From: Heliopora coerulea
Taxonomy: Eukaryota > Cnidaria > Anthozoa > Scleralcyonacea > Helioporidae
Direction: 5' to 3'
DNA length: 64,000 bases
Assembly: GCA_030142905.1 (NCBI GenBank)
Contig: JASJOG010000032.1
Coordinates: 1,040,001 to 1,104,000, forward strand
Shown: positions 18,512 to 29,149 of the stretch, one piece after another
Position numbering within the stretch: position 1 is the first letter of the stretch
Layout: every line of letters begins with the position of its first letter
The notes under the pieces: model-generated
The model's input: only the letters and a program-made list of their open reading frames with translations
Told to the model about the DNA's origin: nothing
Database searches by the model: none
Position numbers and translations under genes: made by a program

Positions 18512-18530
18512 ACTGAAAGTTCAGCAAAGC
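18510..18530 (+). terminator. 3' hairpin after the NUMOD1-like gene
   Basis: TTGAAC-TGAAA-GTTCAG: about 6-bp arms with one T-G pair, right at the stop codon, followed by a long T-run. Possibly an RNA 3'-end signal like the one at 17372-17400. Confidence 0.45.
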
Positions 18531-18584
18531 TATTTTTTTTTTTTTTAATTTTTTTGTTTAAAGGAAAATTTATATATAATAAAA

Positions 18585-18897
18585 ATGCATAATTGAAAAA
18601 TATTTAAAACAAGAAGATTATGAAAATAATGATAAAGAATATATTTATTATGTTTTTCTTAATAAAATTGCTGAAATTACAGGTGAAGGAATATTACCAC
18701 ATCATGAATTTACAATAAATTATGATGAAAAATATTGTATTTTTAACGAATATGAAATTGAATATGGAGAATATGATGAAGAAGAAACTCTTATAGAATC
18801 TTATAAAATTATATTGAAACCGAAAGAAATATTAAAATCACATTTAAAAAAATCATATTCATCATTTAATATTTTTATATTAAAAAAAATTCAGTAA
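18585..18897 (+). pseudogene. small acidic protein, frame shifted at its start
   Basis: The only ATG with a proper upstream region (ATATAATAAAAATG at 18585) is in another frame from the long open stretch, which runs from about 18589 to the TAA at 18895-18897. One base near 18588 must have been gained or lost, or the start is not ATG. The product of about 100 residues is rich in Glu, Tyr and Ile, with a very acidic YEIEYGEYDEEE segment. Family not recognised. Confidence 0.45.
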
Positions 18898-20128
18898 TCA
18901 GTTATTTTTTTTTTTTAAATCTAATCACGTGACCACAACCCGAAAAATTTTTTTTTTTTTTGTCTTTAAAAAAAAAACATATATAATAAAAGATGAATAT
19001 CGAGCAAAGTTCAAAACGCGGTCGTGGAAGACCAAGAAAATATCCTTTTGGTTCTTTTGTAGGACCAAGACGTGAAAATAGAGGAAGGCCAGTAACATTA
19101 CCTCCAGAAAAAAAGACAAAATGAACGAATTGTTGTTAGAAATAGAGGAAGACCAAGAAAAAATCAAGAAATTTCTTCATCAATTTTAGACAAAACAATT
19201 ACAGAAGAAAAATTACAAGAACCTTTAAGACCAAAAAAAAATTTAAACATTAATTTACTTGAAAGATCAAAACAAAAAGCAAATGATTTATTTAACAAGA
19301 GTAAAGAAAAAATACTTAATTTATTTGATAAATATACACCCTTGAATAATAGAAAAGAAAAAATAACAAATTGGTATAATCATCTGAAAGATAATGTTTT
19401 AGATATATTTAACAAAATACAACGTAAGGTTTCAACCCCAACTGCAAAATTTAAATTGGATAAAGAAGCTTTGAATGTAACGAAAAGATATGAATTGAAT
19501 TTGAATTGTCTTTATATGATCCTTTGACTCTTTTGAAAAAAATAAAACCATTGGTAATTAAAAAATTCAAAAAATATCCAAGCACAAAACAACAAATAAC
19601 TCTTGTGTGTTTGATGTCAAAAACAAACCCCGCAACAGGAGAACAAACTGTGGATAATGCTCATTTTCATAGTTACTATGAAGAAATTTTTGAAGGAAAT
19701 AATTTTGACGAAATATATGAAAAAATGACGCAAAAAGTTATTTTGAGTTTTGAAGAATTTTTAAAAAATTCAAGTTTGTGGAAATTTCATAAAGGTTTGA
19801 AAGTAATTCTCAATATTAATGAAATTAAAAGATTACTTGCTTCATCTTATATTCCTTTACCAGAGTTTTTAAAAAATAAAAAAGCAATTATCAACCCAGA
19901 AAATGATGATCAAAAGTGTTTATTATGGTGTGTTGTAATAAATTAACTTTTGAAAACTAACCCCAACTTAAAAAATCCTGGAAGAATTACAAAAATTTTG
20001 AAAAAGAAAGCTGAGAATTTTAATGTTAAAGATGTGAAATTTCCATGTGGATTTTCTGATATTGATAAATTTGAAAAAAATAATAACATTCCAATTAATT
20101 TATTTGGATATAACAGCAAATCCAACGG

Positions 20129-20142
20129 CAGCAGAGCTGCTG
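20129..20142 (+). repeat. small hairpin in polB
   Basis: CAGCAG-AG-CTGCTG, or CAGC-AGA-GCTG read as a 3-nt loop. It is in frame and encodes SRAA. An almost identical copy lies at 22596-22606. Confidence 0.55.
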
Positions 20143-20544
20143 ATGAAGGTCAGAAGGGTGGTAAAGCTGGGGAAATTTTTACTTTGAGAGTAAGTAAGGT
20201 TGATTTGGATCGACAAGAAAACCGACTGCGTGTAAATATATTGTTAATAACTAATGAAAATGGGGATCAACATTATTGTTTGATTAAAAATAAGAGTAGA
20301 TTATTTTCAAGTCAGGTTAGTAAACACAAAGAAAAAACACATATTTGCGATAATTGCTTACAACATTTTAGTAAAGAAAATGTTTACAAAAATCATTTAG
20401 AATATTGTAAAGAGTATGAATGTGGAAAAACTGTTTATCCAGATAAAGGAGAAAAATTAAAGTTTAGAAATTTTGAGAGAATGCATGATGTTCCATTTGT
20501 AATTTATGCAGATTTTGAATGTTGTCTTAAAAATATAAACGATC

Positions 20545-20572
20545 GACCGGAGGTCACACCGCTTAGCGGTGT
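20545..20572 (+). repeat. double-hairpin element in polB exonuclease domain
   Basis: GACC-GGA-GGTC (20545-20555) directly followed by ACACCGC-TTA-GCGGTGT (20556-20572). It encodes DRPEVTPLSGVG, beginning with the same DRPEV as the copy at 17223. It sits shortly after the DFE motif and is probably a surface loop insertion. Confidence 0.9.
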
Positions 20573-21188
20573 AGGAGATAAAACAAAACAAACCCAAAAA
20601 CATGAACCATCTGGATATAGTTATTTGATAAAATGTTTTGATGATAATTTATATAAACCAAAATTAGTAAAATGTTCTAAAAAACCCAGTGAACCTGATT
20701 TTGATATTTCATTAAAATTTGTAAAAAGTTTAGAAAATGATATTAAAAAAATATATGAGAAATTTAAATTTTCAAAAAAGATAATATTAAGTGAAAAGGA
20801 TAAAGTAGATTTTAGAACTGCAGAAAATTGTTATGCTTGTGGAATCAAATTTGATAAAAAAGTTATGGATCATTGTCATTACACAGGAAAATATCGTGGA
20901 GCTGCTTGTGTTAGTTGTAATTCAAAAATGAAAAATCCAAAATTTATCCCAGTTATATTTCATAATTTACAAAACTATGACAGTCATTTGTTTATTAAAA
21001 ATCTTGGTGTTTCAGAAGGTGAAATTGATTGTATACCAAACACTGAGGAAAAATACATTTCATTTACAAAAGAATTTATTGTTGGTAAATATCAAAAAAC
21101 AGACATAATAACTAAAAAACAACTACAAAATAAATCAAAAGAAAATATTATTGAGTGTGAAGAATTAATTATTGACAGTGAAACGACA

Positions 21189-21201
21189 GGGCCGCAGGTC
21201 C
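21189..21201 (+). repeat. small hairpin in polB
   Basis: GGGCC-GCA-GGTCC with one G-T pair and a 3-nt loop. It is in frame and encodes TGPQVQ. Confidence 0.5.
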
Positions 21202-21355
21202 AGTATAAAATTAAAGAAATTGTTGAAGTAAAAAGAAAAATTAGATTTATTGATAGTTTTAAATTTATGCAAACTAGTTTATCAAATTTAGTTAATAATT
21301 TAGATAAAAATGAATTAAATATGTTAAAGAAATTTTATAAAAATGAAAAACAAAC

Positions 21356-21384
21356 TGAGACCGGAGGCCTCAGCCCCAAAGGGG
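21356..21384 (+). repeat. double-hairpin element in polB
   Basis: TGAG(A)CC-GGA-GG(C)CTCA (21356-21372, one mismatch) followed by CCCC-AAA-GGGG (21374-21384). It is in frame and encodes TETGGLSPKGE. The order is the same as in the other copies. Confidence 0.8.
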
Positions 21385-22595
21385 AATTATTAACTAGAAA
21401 AGGTGTTTTTCCATATGATTGGTTTGATAGTATTCAAAAATTAAAAGAAGAAAAATTGCCTGATAAAGAATGTTTTTATTCTAAATTAAATGATGAAAAT
21501 ATAAGTGACGAAGATTATGAACACTCACAAAATGTTTGGAATAAATTTAATATTAAAAATATGAGACAATATCATGATTTATATTTAAAAACTGATGTGA
21601 TGCTTTTAGCTGATGTATTTGAAAATTTTAGAAAAGTTTGTAAACAAAATTATAAATTAGATCCTGCTTGGTATTTTACTTCACCTGGATTAGCTTGGGA
21701 TGCAATGTTAAAAATTACAAAATCCACAGGCGGTAAACCGATTGAATTGGACCTATTGTCTGATCCGCAAATGTATCTAATGATTGAAAAAGGAATAAGA
21801 GGTGGAATTTCAACTATTGTAAAAAGATATGCAAAAGCAAATAACAAATATATGGACAGCGAAGTGAACGGAGTTCGATACAACCCTAAAGAAGATAGTG
21901 TTTATCTTCCATATTTAGATGCAAATAATTTATATGGATGGGCAATGAGTAAAAAATTACCTGTGAAAGATTTCAAATGGATGAATGAAAATGAGTTAAA
22001 TAATTGGGAAAAAATCGCAGATGACCTGAAGGCCGGTTGTATTTTAGAAGTTGATTTAGAATATCCAGAAGATTTACATGATTCACACAATGAGTATCCT
22101 CTTGCACCAGGAAGATTAAAGGTTGGCCAAGTTGAAAAACTGATTCCAAATTTAAATAATAAAGAAAAATATGTTTTACATTGTGAAAGCTTGAAATTGT
22201 ATGAAAAATTGGGACTTCGTTGTACTCGAATTCACAAAGGAATTAAATTTTATGAAGCAATATATTGATTTGAATACAAATTTAAGAACAAATGCAAAAA
22301 ATGATTTTGAAAAAGACTTTTTCAAATTGATGAATAATTCTGTATTTGGAAAAACTATGGAAAATGTAAGAAATAGAGTTGATATACAATTGGTAAATAG
22401 ACAAGAAAAAGCATTAAAATTATTTTCAAAAAGTAATTTTAAAAGTAGGACGATATTTTCTGAAAATCTAATTGCAGTACATAAATATAAAACCAAAATT
22501 ATTTTGAATAAACCAATATATTTAGGAATGAGTATATTAGATCTTAGTAAAACTTTAATGTATGATTTTCATTATAATTATATTAAGAAAAAATA

Positions 22596-22606
22596 CAGCA
22601 GAGCTG
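22596..22606 (+). repeat. small hairpin in polB before motif C
   Basis: CAGC-AGA-GCTG in frame, encoding SRAA. Same sequence as the core at 20129. Confidence 0.5.
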
Positions 22607-23173
22607 CATCATTATTATTTACCGATACAGATAGTTTAATGTATGAAATTAAAACTGATGATTTTTATAAAGATATTTCTCCAGATGTAAAAAATATGTT
22701 TGATACAAGTAATTACCCAAAAGTTCATGAATCTGGAATTAAAACCGGGTTAAACAAAAAGGTTATTGGAATGATGAAAGATGAATGTGGCGGAAAACAA
22801 ATAGAAGAATTTGTTGGTTTGAGAGCAAAATTATATGCTTACAAAATGTGTGGAAACGGCGAAGACAACAAAGTAAAAGAAGAAAAAAAATGTAAAGGTG
22901 TTAAGAAAAATGTAATTAAAAAAGAAATAACATTCCAAAATTACAAAGATTGTTTATTTGATGGAGAAGAACAAATAAGAAAAATGAATTTGATAAGACA
23001 TAGAAACCATGAACTGTATACAGAAAGTGTTGAAAAGATTGCTTTGTCATATAAAGATGACAAACGAAACATACTTGAAAATAAAATAGACACTCTTGCA
23101 TTTGGTCATTACATGAATGAAATGATTGACACTTATGAGAATATATTTGGATTTAAACCGTAAAATACTTTAT

Positions 23174-23184
23174 CAGCGAAGCTG
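23174..23184 (+). repeat. small hairpin between polB and right TIR
   Basis: CAGC-GAA-GCTG, the core of the second hairpin of the double elements, here outside any gene. Confidence 0.55.
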
Positions 23185-23219
23185 TTTAGCAAATAGACTT
23201 ATTGTTTAAAATTCTGCCA

Positions 23220-23650
23220 AAAAAAGGTAATTCCCCCACCAGTCGTTTAGTGACTTTCCCCGCATTCCATACATGCCTAATCTCCCTAACAACTGAGCAA
23301 ACCGAAAATAGTTTTTTTGTTGACATCGAGCGAGGCTAGTTGTTAGGGAGATTGAGCATGTATGGAATGTTTGGAATTTATCAGCCTGCTGTGTTAGGTT
23401 ATTCCCCCAAGACACTTTGAAAAGTTTTGACCTGTTTTTAAAATGTGTTGAAATTCTTTGTAACGTAATTAAATTCATGAAAGCGACCGGAAGTTAAGTA
23501 AACGATCGAACGAAGTTCTCATCAACTAGAGGTCTCGGCAGCGAAGCAACCGAAAGTAGCGCCGTCAATATAAAGGAAACCCCCCATGACACTTTGAAAA
23601 TTTTTGATTAAATTTGAAAATGTGCTGGAATCCCCACTTTATAGACTACT
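23220..23650 (-). repeat. right terminal inverted repeat of Polinton 1 (431 bp)
   Basis: Reverse complement of 5717-6147 with five CpG-type differences. It ends in GACTACT followed by the GTCATA duplication. It starts 56 bp after the polB stop, with one small hairpin (23174-23184) between. Confidence 0.95.
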
Positions 23651-25255
23651 GTCATATCCATCATGGCTAATATTGTAATCGGGGATGTAGTGTTAGATAT
23701 TCAAAATGGGTTTGGCTCTATCATCTGTGATGAACACACCAATTTAAGCAGCAAGGAACATTTAACCACATGTATTTGATGGGTTCATAAATATCTAGAT
23801 GTGCATGAAGATTTTGTTTTATTTTTCCTCATACCCGATATTTCTGCCCAGACAATTGAGTCAATGAGACTGGATTTGTCATTAACTTACCTTAGGGAGC
23901 AATGCTTTGACGGAGCCAACAATATGCCTGGAGAAAAAAAAAAAAAGGGTAGCCAAGAGAATCCAGGACCTTCAACCAACTCACTGTCTTGGACATTCGT
24001 TAAGCCTAAGTGCAAAGGACACAACCAAGAACTGTAAGTTGCTATCAAATACTATGGACACAGCAAAAGAAGCTGTAACCCTAATAAAGTTTCCTCCAAA
24101 ATGTGAAAATCTACTAGGAGAAATAAAAGAGGGTATATCAGCAGCCAATGACATCAAAAAATTGTCCCACAAGATGGACAGTACATGCATCGTGTTTTCA
24201 ACAAATCTTGGACAATTACTCAGCTCTTCAAGAGTGGATTGTTTGCCTTGATGAAAAACTTCAACCGGACAATTTGTTGGCAAGCTTAACTGAAAACCTA
24301 TGACTGCATCTGTTTTCTCGTACAGGTAACTTATTAAAAACATTGCAAATGACAATGATGTGCACTGTGAGTGGACTACGGATCGCTAACAGTACAAAAT
24401 AAGTTTTGCAAAAGATACAGAATGTTGATAGCTTCAAGCTATTCTGTGAAACATTTCTGCTAAAGAGCAAAGACTACCCATCAATTTCTGAACTGATGCT
24501 ACCTCAAAACAGACATGCACCTAACAGGAGTGAGATCAGAACTGTGACACCATCATATCCTGCCACATGCTCAAGATCATTATAGATGTATATACTTTGA
24601 AGCCCTTGACTTGATGATAAATGCTATTGACTATCACTTCAAGCAGCAAACTTTGATGCATATGCAAAGATGGAGTCTTTTCTGGTAAAGGCTTTAAACT
24701 CTGGACATTATTCAGCAGAGTTAAATTTCATTAAGACAAATTATAGTGATGATGTGCACAATGGAGCATTAATTGCCCAGCTCAGGATCTTTAAAAGTAA
24801 TCATGAAAACGAAGGATGACAACTTTCAATTTGTATGTTTTGATGGCATCCTGTTAAAAATTAAAGAGTTGCCTGAACCTGAAAAGAACGTAAGTCACAT
24901 CATCACAATCTGCAAGCTTCTCTTAGTTAATCCAGCAACTAGTGCAAGTGGCAAGAGGTCCACTATATGAAGATTGGAGACATGGCTTCATTCAACAATA
25001 AGGCAAGAAAGGTTCAACAACCTGACAATACTGAACATCTGTAGAGACAGAACAGACGAACTTTCCCTTGTCGATGTTGCCAACGAATTAATTGTGCATA
25101 AAGATAATAGGAAAATAAATTTTGGCCATTTTACACAATCTGACTTTCCTATTTTGTTATTATTTTATGGTGATCTACATTGTACAAGTGAAGCATGCAT
25201 ACAGCATTCATATACTTTTAAACAAGGTTTCCCTAAGCAAACTGAGTTTGCTTAG
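23651..25255 (+). pseudogene. hAT transposase (ZMYM/DUF4371 type), carboxy half
   Basis: Right after the duplicated GTCATA the frame of the 5' half resumes and continues as hAT core: VHKYLDVHEDF, IPDISAQTIES, then REQCFDGANNMPG with a frameshift at the poly-A near 23935. A dimerisation-type end lies at about 24974-25255 (TIRQERFNNLTILNICRDRTDEL). Several stops and shifts interrupt it (for example TGA near 23778). With the segment at 4771-5716 this forms one split pseudogene. Confidence 0.75.
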
Positions 25256-25260
25256 GGAAA
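25228..25260. repeat. perfect 15-bp palindrome with 3-nt centre
   Basis: TTTCCCTAAGCAAAC-TGA-GTTTGCTTAGGGAAA. It lies at the end of the hAT pseudogene. It may be a local inversion duplication or a terminal structure of the element. Confidence 0.85.
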
Positions 25261-27069
25261 TTTGTCTTCAATGGCCATATTGTCCAATTAAAAGTCAACA
25301 GGCACAAGAGATAGGGTTAGACATTAAAGATTTTTCACCTCATCTCCAGTTTTCTGACAAAAACCTTATGTTAAAGCATACAATGTAGCAATCACAGTTT
25401 ATGAATTATGTGTTGAGTTTAGGCTTTGAATAGTTTGCATTAAGTTGCCCCATAACAATAGTTCATGGTGCTGAGAACCATACCTATTGCATTTGCATTT
25501 AATTATTTTGTATTATATACTACATTTCACAATTTGTTTATCAAACTGAATATTATGATGGTTGTACTAAAACATCTCTTAAAATACAAGAAGTATTGTT
25601 TTAGTGCTTTAGCAATTTCATTTACATGACTGTTTGCCTTTTGACTCCCTAAAAATTTTTGTGCAAATTGAAAGACATCCATTTATTCCCATTAGCCCCC
25701 CACCTAAAAAGCTGCTCTACAGCCCCTGAGAACTCTTCCATCTTTTACCTCCGCATGAATACTTAGCATAAATCTTCATCATAGCACGTCTACTAGAAAT
25801 TTGTATTTGACTTTGAGATAATGTAGGATTTGTCAGTTTTTTAAGACAAAAAATATCAAAAAAGATTTTTCCAGTCATAAGCTATCTGTAATGCTGGTAT
25901 GTAAGTGGTAACCTATGAGAATGCTCTGCTTTTAAAACAGAAAGTATTGCCATCTCCAAAAGTGTCTCTCTTCAAAGTGAAAAAAAGTGGTAAGTTTGAT
26001 CTGAAAATTATACGAAATACCTCAAGATCACAACTAATACTCTTGATATGAACATCCATTGTTCAGCAGTAGAATTGTCTGAATGGATCTCACCATTTGT
26101 GAAACCATTAAAGGTTGTTTTTAACAAAACAGAATTGCAATTTTGAAGGTAAATATGATGATGAACAGTTTAAATATAAAACAATTTCCAGTTTGGGTGG
26201 TTAATAGTCGTGTCCAAATGTTGTGTTTTTCTTATATTGCATACCCTCTTCCAGTTATATTAAGGAGGATTTGTCTTTTTTACAATTTTGGATTCTTGAG
26301 ATATTTTGCATGGGTGGGCAAGGCATTGCTGCATGCACGTACTTCTAGTATTCAAGTAGTAAGTCATGAAAATTATCAACTTTTAAAATGCCATCAGATG
26401 TACCCATTGATGCTAGAATATCTGAGGTATTTATAGAAGTTAATTGATTTAATTTTCCACTTACCACACCCAATGTTGGAAACAGTCAAGACTGTTAATT
26501 TTCTTTAAAAATTGATTTTGAAGATTTTTAATTGGATGCTAGTAAAACAAAAATTTCATAAAAAGATTGAATTAAATTTGGGCGAAATACTTATTCTAAG
26601 AGGATTGTATACAATAAAAGCAATTGTGCAAATTTATTAATTTTTTAGAGGTCAACCAATGATCAGACTGGTAAAATATCACTGATGTAGTTGATGTTTT
26701 TTTTTTTCATTTAGGAGATGAAGAACACTAGATGACTAGGTTCCATCTTCTGCTGGGAATTGTGTGAACCTGTTTATTTAGAAAGATAAGTGGCGAATGA
26801 CAAAAGTCAGACTGGAAATTTCAGAGAGCAACTTGTAAAAATGCAAAATTTTCAGTGTCAGTATCTTATTCTTTCATATAAATACTGCTAATATAATAGA
26901 TGATGTAACTTTTGTCTAAAGAATACAGATCACAAATTTACAATAAAATTATAAAGGTATTAATAAATAACAATGGTTGTTCATTAAAGTAGATCAAGGA
27001 GTAAGGACAAAGTTAAATCCTGAAGAAGACATATGTGTTCTTTTATAAACTGCTTGAAATCCAGTTTCC
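25261..27069. other. no supported gene
   Basis: AT-rich sequence with short frames only. A stretch at about 25941-25990 (KVLPSPKVSLFKVKKS) ends at a GTAAGT donor and might be an exon relic. A C-rich stretch near 25695 (AGCCCCCCACC) resembles hAT element ends. Nothing firm. Confidence 0.35.
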
Positions 27070-28820
27070 CAGGGAGATCTCTTTGAATAAACAACAACAT
27101 TTCGACTTTTCTGGCAGTAGTTGGCTTTAATGTGCACTGTCTGTCACCTCTGCCTCACTAAAAAGCTTTTCCAATTGGACTGAAGTTGGTAGAGATGATA
27201 AATACTTTCTTGCTAGTTTTGCCAATTTTTGATATTTTACTGCATGTACCTTCCACCATTCCAGCAGGTCAGACTTCTTTTCAGCCCTTAGCTCTGCATT
27301 TCAATAAAGGGTATACTATTGGATAATAGTACTTGGCACAGCAGTCGGCCTGGCTGTTCTACAAGTCTCATGCTCACTTAAAATAGCTGCATATTGCTCA
27401 TCAGATTCATCATCTTTGTCAATCGCTAGCTGTACTTGTTTTGTAACTTCTGTTGGTGTGTCAACTGCGTCATCATATTCTTCTGCTGATTCCTTTCGAA
27501 AAAAGGCATCTTTATAGCAAGGATCAAGGATAGTTGCCAGTACCATATTTTGACCAGATTCTATTTCAGCAAACCCTGTTTCCATTGACATTTTAAGTTT
27601 GTTGATCATGGTACCAAGCCCTGAAACAGATGTCGAGACTGAGAGTTTGTCAAGTTTCCCTAACAGCATTATGATGCATGGAATTACCATTCCAATGGAT
27701 TTGTTTTGTTTTTTTTAACACTCCTTGGTTGCTACTTCAAATGGAGATAAGACAGGAAGTAGCTTTTCAGCCAAATTCCACTGGTTTGCAGTGAGTTGGG
27801 GTATGGATGAGTAAGCATCGCAATATGTAAAACTTACTGTTCCACTGAGTTGGCACGTCTTGGAGAAGGTTGATTTCTGGCAAGTTATTTGCTCACGTTA
27901 TCTCTCTGAGCTGATTTATGGCAAGGGTAGAGTGTTTGAAGTGACCAACAATGCAATGAGAAACAGCCAGCACATTGGAACAGCTCTCTGGGAAAAAAAT
28001 GGCATCACCAACAACCAGTTGAAGTGTGTGTGCAAAACACCATGCAGCCGATACTTCAGGTTTTGGCAGCCCACTTTTGGCATTTGCAGCATTCTCACTT
28101 ACAAACAGATGAACTTGGGATTTCTCAATTTTGCAATCCATCAGAATTTCATTGATTTGGTCAGCTATCATATCCTGTGTGTGATCCAGGAAAGCTGCTT
28201 GCATTAAGCACTGTTTGGATTCGATGAAAGTCATCCATTATCGAGTGGTCTGTTAAGGACACCCGAGAATGCAATCCAGGGGAAGACCATATATTCCACA
28301 GCATTGACTACAGCACCAACATGTTCTTTCAACCTGCCATAAATCCCATGGATAACTGTGTGGCTTAAGTGACTTGGTGAGGGCAATGTGTAATGAGGCT
28401 CCAGATAGGCAACCAGGCATCGAATACCATTTTGGGTGATAGTAAATGGCTGAACATCCAATGCTATCTCGCCAAGTAAACGGTCACATTCCGTTTTATG
28501 TACATTGTCATCATTCAATTTCTGCGACTGTTGTATGCATGCCTCCATAGTTTGCTGTTGACAAGAGACTTGCTTAGCCAGTGTTGTTGAACTTATAGAA
28601 TCTGATTTTCACTATCTTTCTTCTCTGTGTATTCATTATACTCTTTCAAATGAGTATGCTGAAGATGCGTTTTCAAGTTAGTTGGTAAAAATTTTTTTTT
28701 TTCTGTTTTCCCTCCATGCAATAGCTTGTTGTGGCTGACTGTACAAACTGCTTTGGTATTACCAGATGGAAAGACATCAAAAGAATCCCAAATACAAAAC
28801 TGATTCGGCCGTTTCAGCAT
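27070..28820 (-). pseudogene. BED zinc-finger hAT transposase remnant
   Basis: From right to left on the minus strand: a BED finger (CIWDSFDVF ... AVCTVSHNK ... TNLKTHLQHTH) in which the second Cys of the first pair is Ser. Then DVQPFTITQNGIRCLVAYLEP and an RNase H-like core piece (HLFVSENAANAKSG ... CFAHTLQLVV). A linker follows (27690-27316), then the hAT dimerisation end (LEWWKVHAVKYQKLAKLARKY, about 27290-27180). Frameshifts separate these pieces. No ends or target duplications found. The element is dead. Confidence 0.8.
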
Positions 28821-29149
28821 TGTTTACATGTGAATTATGATGCCAGTTTGGATATTTTGATTGTTTAAGCACTGAAAGGGCTTCCAATGTGCAATACCCT
28901 TCTGTGCATATAATGGCTTCCAAATTTTGATTGGTTGTGTTTGAAAGGGAAGCACCAAAGTGTGAAACTGTGAAGCCTGAATTCGATTTAACTATTTAAG
29001 GAACTTCAGATAAATATCAAGTCAAAAAAAAAAAGATGCAAAATTATAAAGGATGAAAACAGTGTATTGCTTGGGAAGAAGTTTTTATTTAGTCTGTTAC
29101 TCATAGGCTTATGGGCCAGGGGGGCAAGGGCTCACTACAGAATATGCCA
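28821..29149. other. no supported gene
   Basis: Short AT-rich stretch between the BED hAT remnant and a LINE fragment; probably the hAT 5' flank. Confidence 0.3.

Larger units (their letters stand above)
18994..23163 (+). pseudogene. polB: protein-primed DNA polymerase B with AT-hook amino end, four lesions
   Basis: Starts at ATG 18994 with two AT-hook motifs (RGRGRPRK, then NRGRPRK after a frameshift in a seven-A run near 19100). The Polinton PolB amino domain follows from about 19500, then exonuclease motif DFE at 20511, an NxxNYDSHL-type exonuclease motif near 20960, and a Cys/His cluster with HNH-like spacing at 20830-20925. Polymerase motifs are A (DANNLYG, 21918), B (KLMNNSVFGKT, 22324) and C (DTDS, 22624), then KLYAY. 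Breaks are frameshifts near 19100, 19505 and 22255 and a TAA at 19944-19946. This enzyme replicates Polinton DNA from the ends using a protein primer. It is the last rightward gene. Confidence 0.92.
5717..23650. mobile_element. complete Polinton/Maverick DNA transposon (Polinton 1)
   Basis: A 17,934-bp element begins and ends with AGTAGTCTATAAAGTGGGG in inverted orientation. It is flanked by a perfect 6-bp duplication GTCATA (5711-5716 and 23651-23656), the hallmark of Polinton insertion. It encodes capsid-type protein, FtsK/HerA-type ATPase, retroviral-type integrase with chromodomain and protein-primed PolB, the usual Polinton core. I could not find the adenain-like protease. Genes 6851-11862 run leftward and 12011-23163 run rightward. 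Many genes have one stop or frameshift, so this copy is unlikely to be autonomous. It lies inside a hAT pseudogene. Confidence 0.95.

Noticed and set aside
5717..23650. Window as part of a free virus or bacterial contaminant
   Set aside because: The element is flanked by a target duplication inside a hAT pseudogene, so it is integrated in animal DNA.
27860..28207. Plus-strand frame of 115 codons
   Set aside because: Antisense of the BED hAT transposase core on the minus strand.
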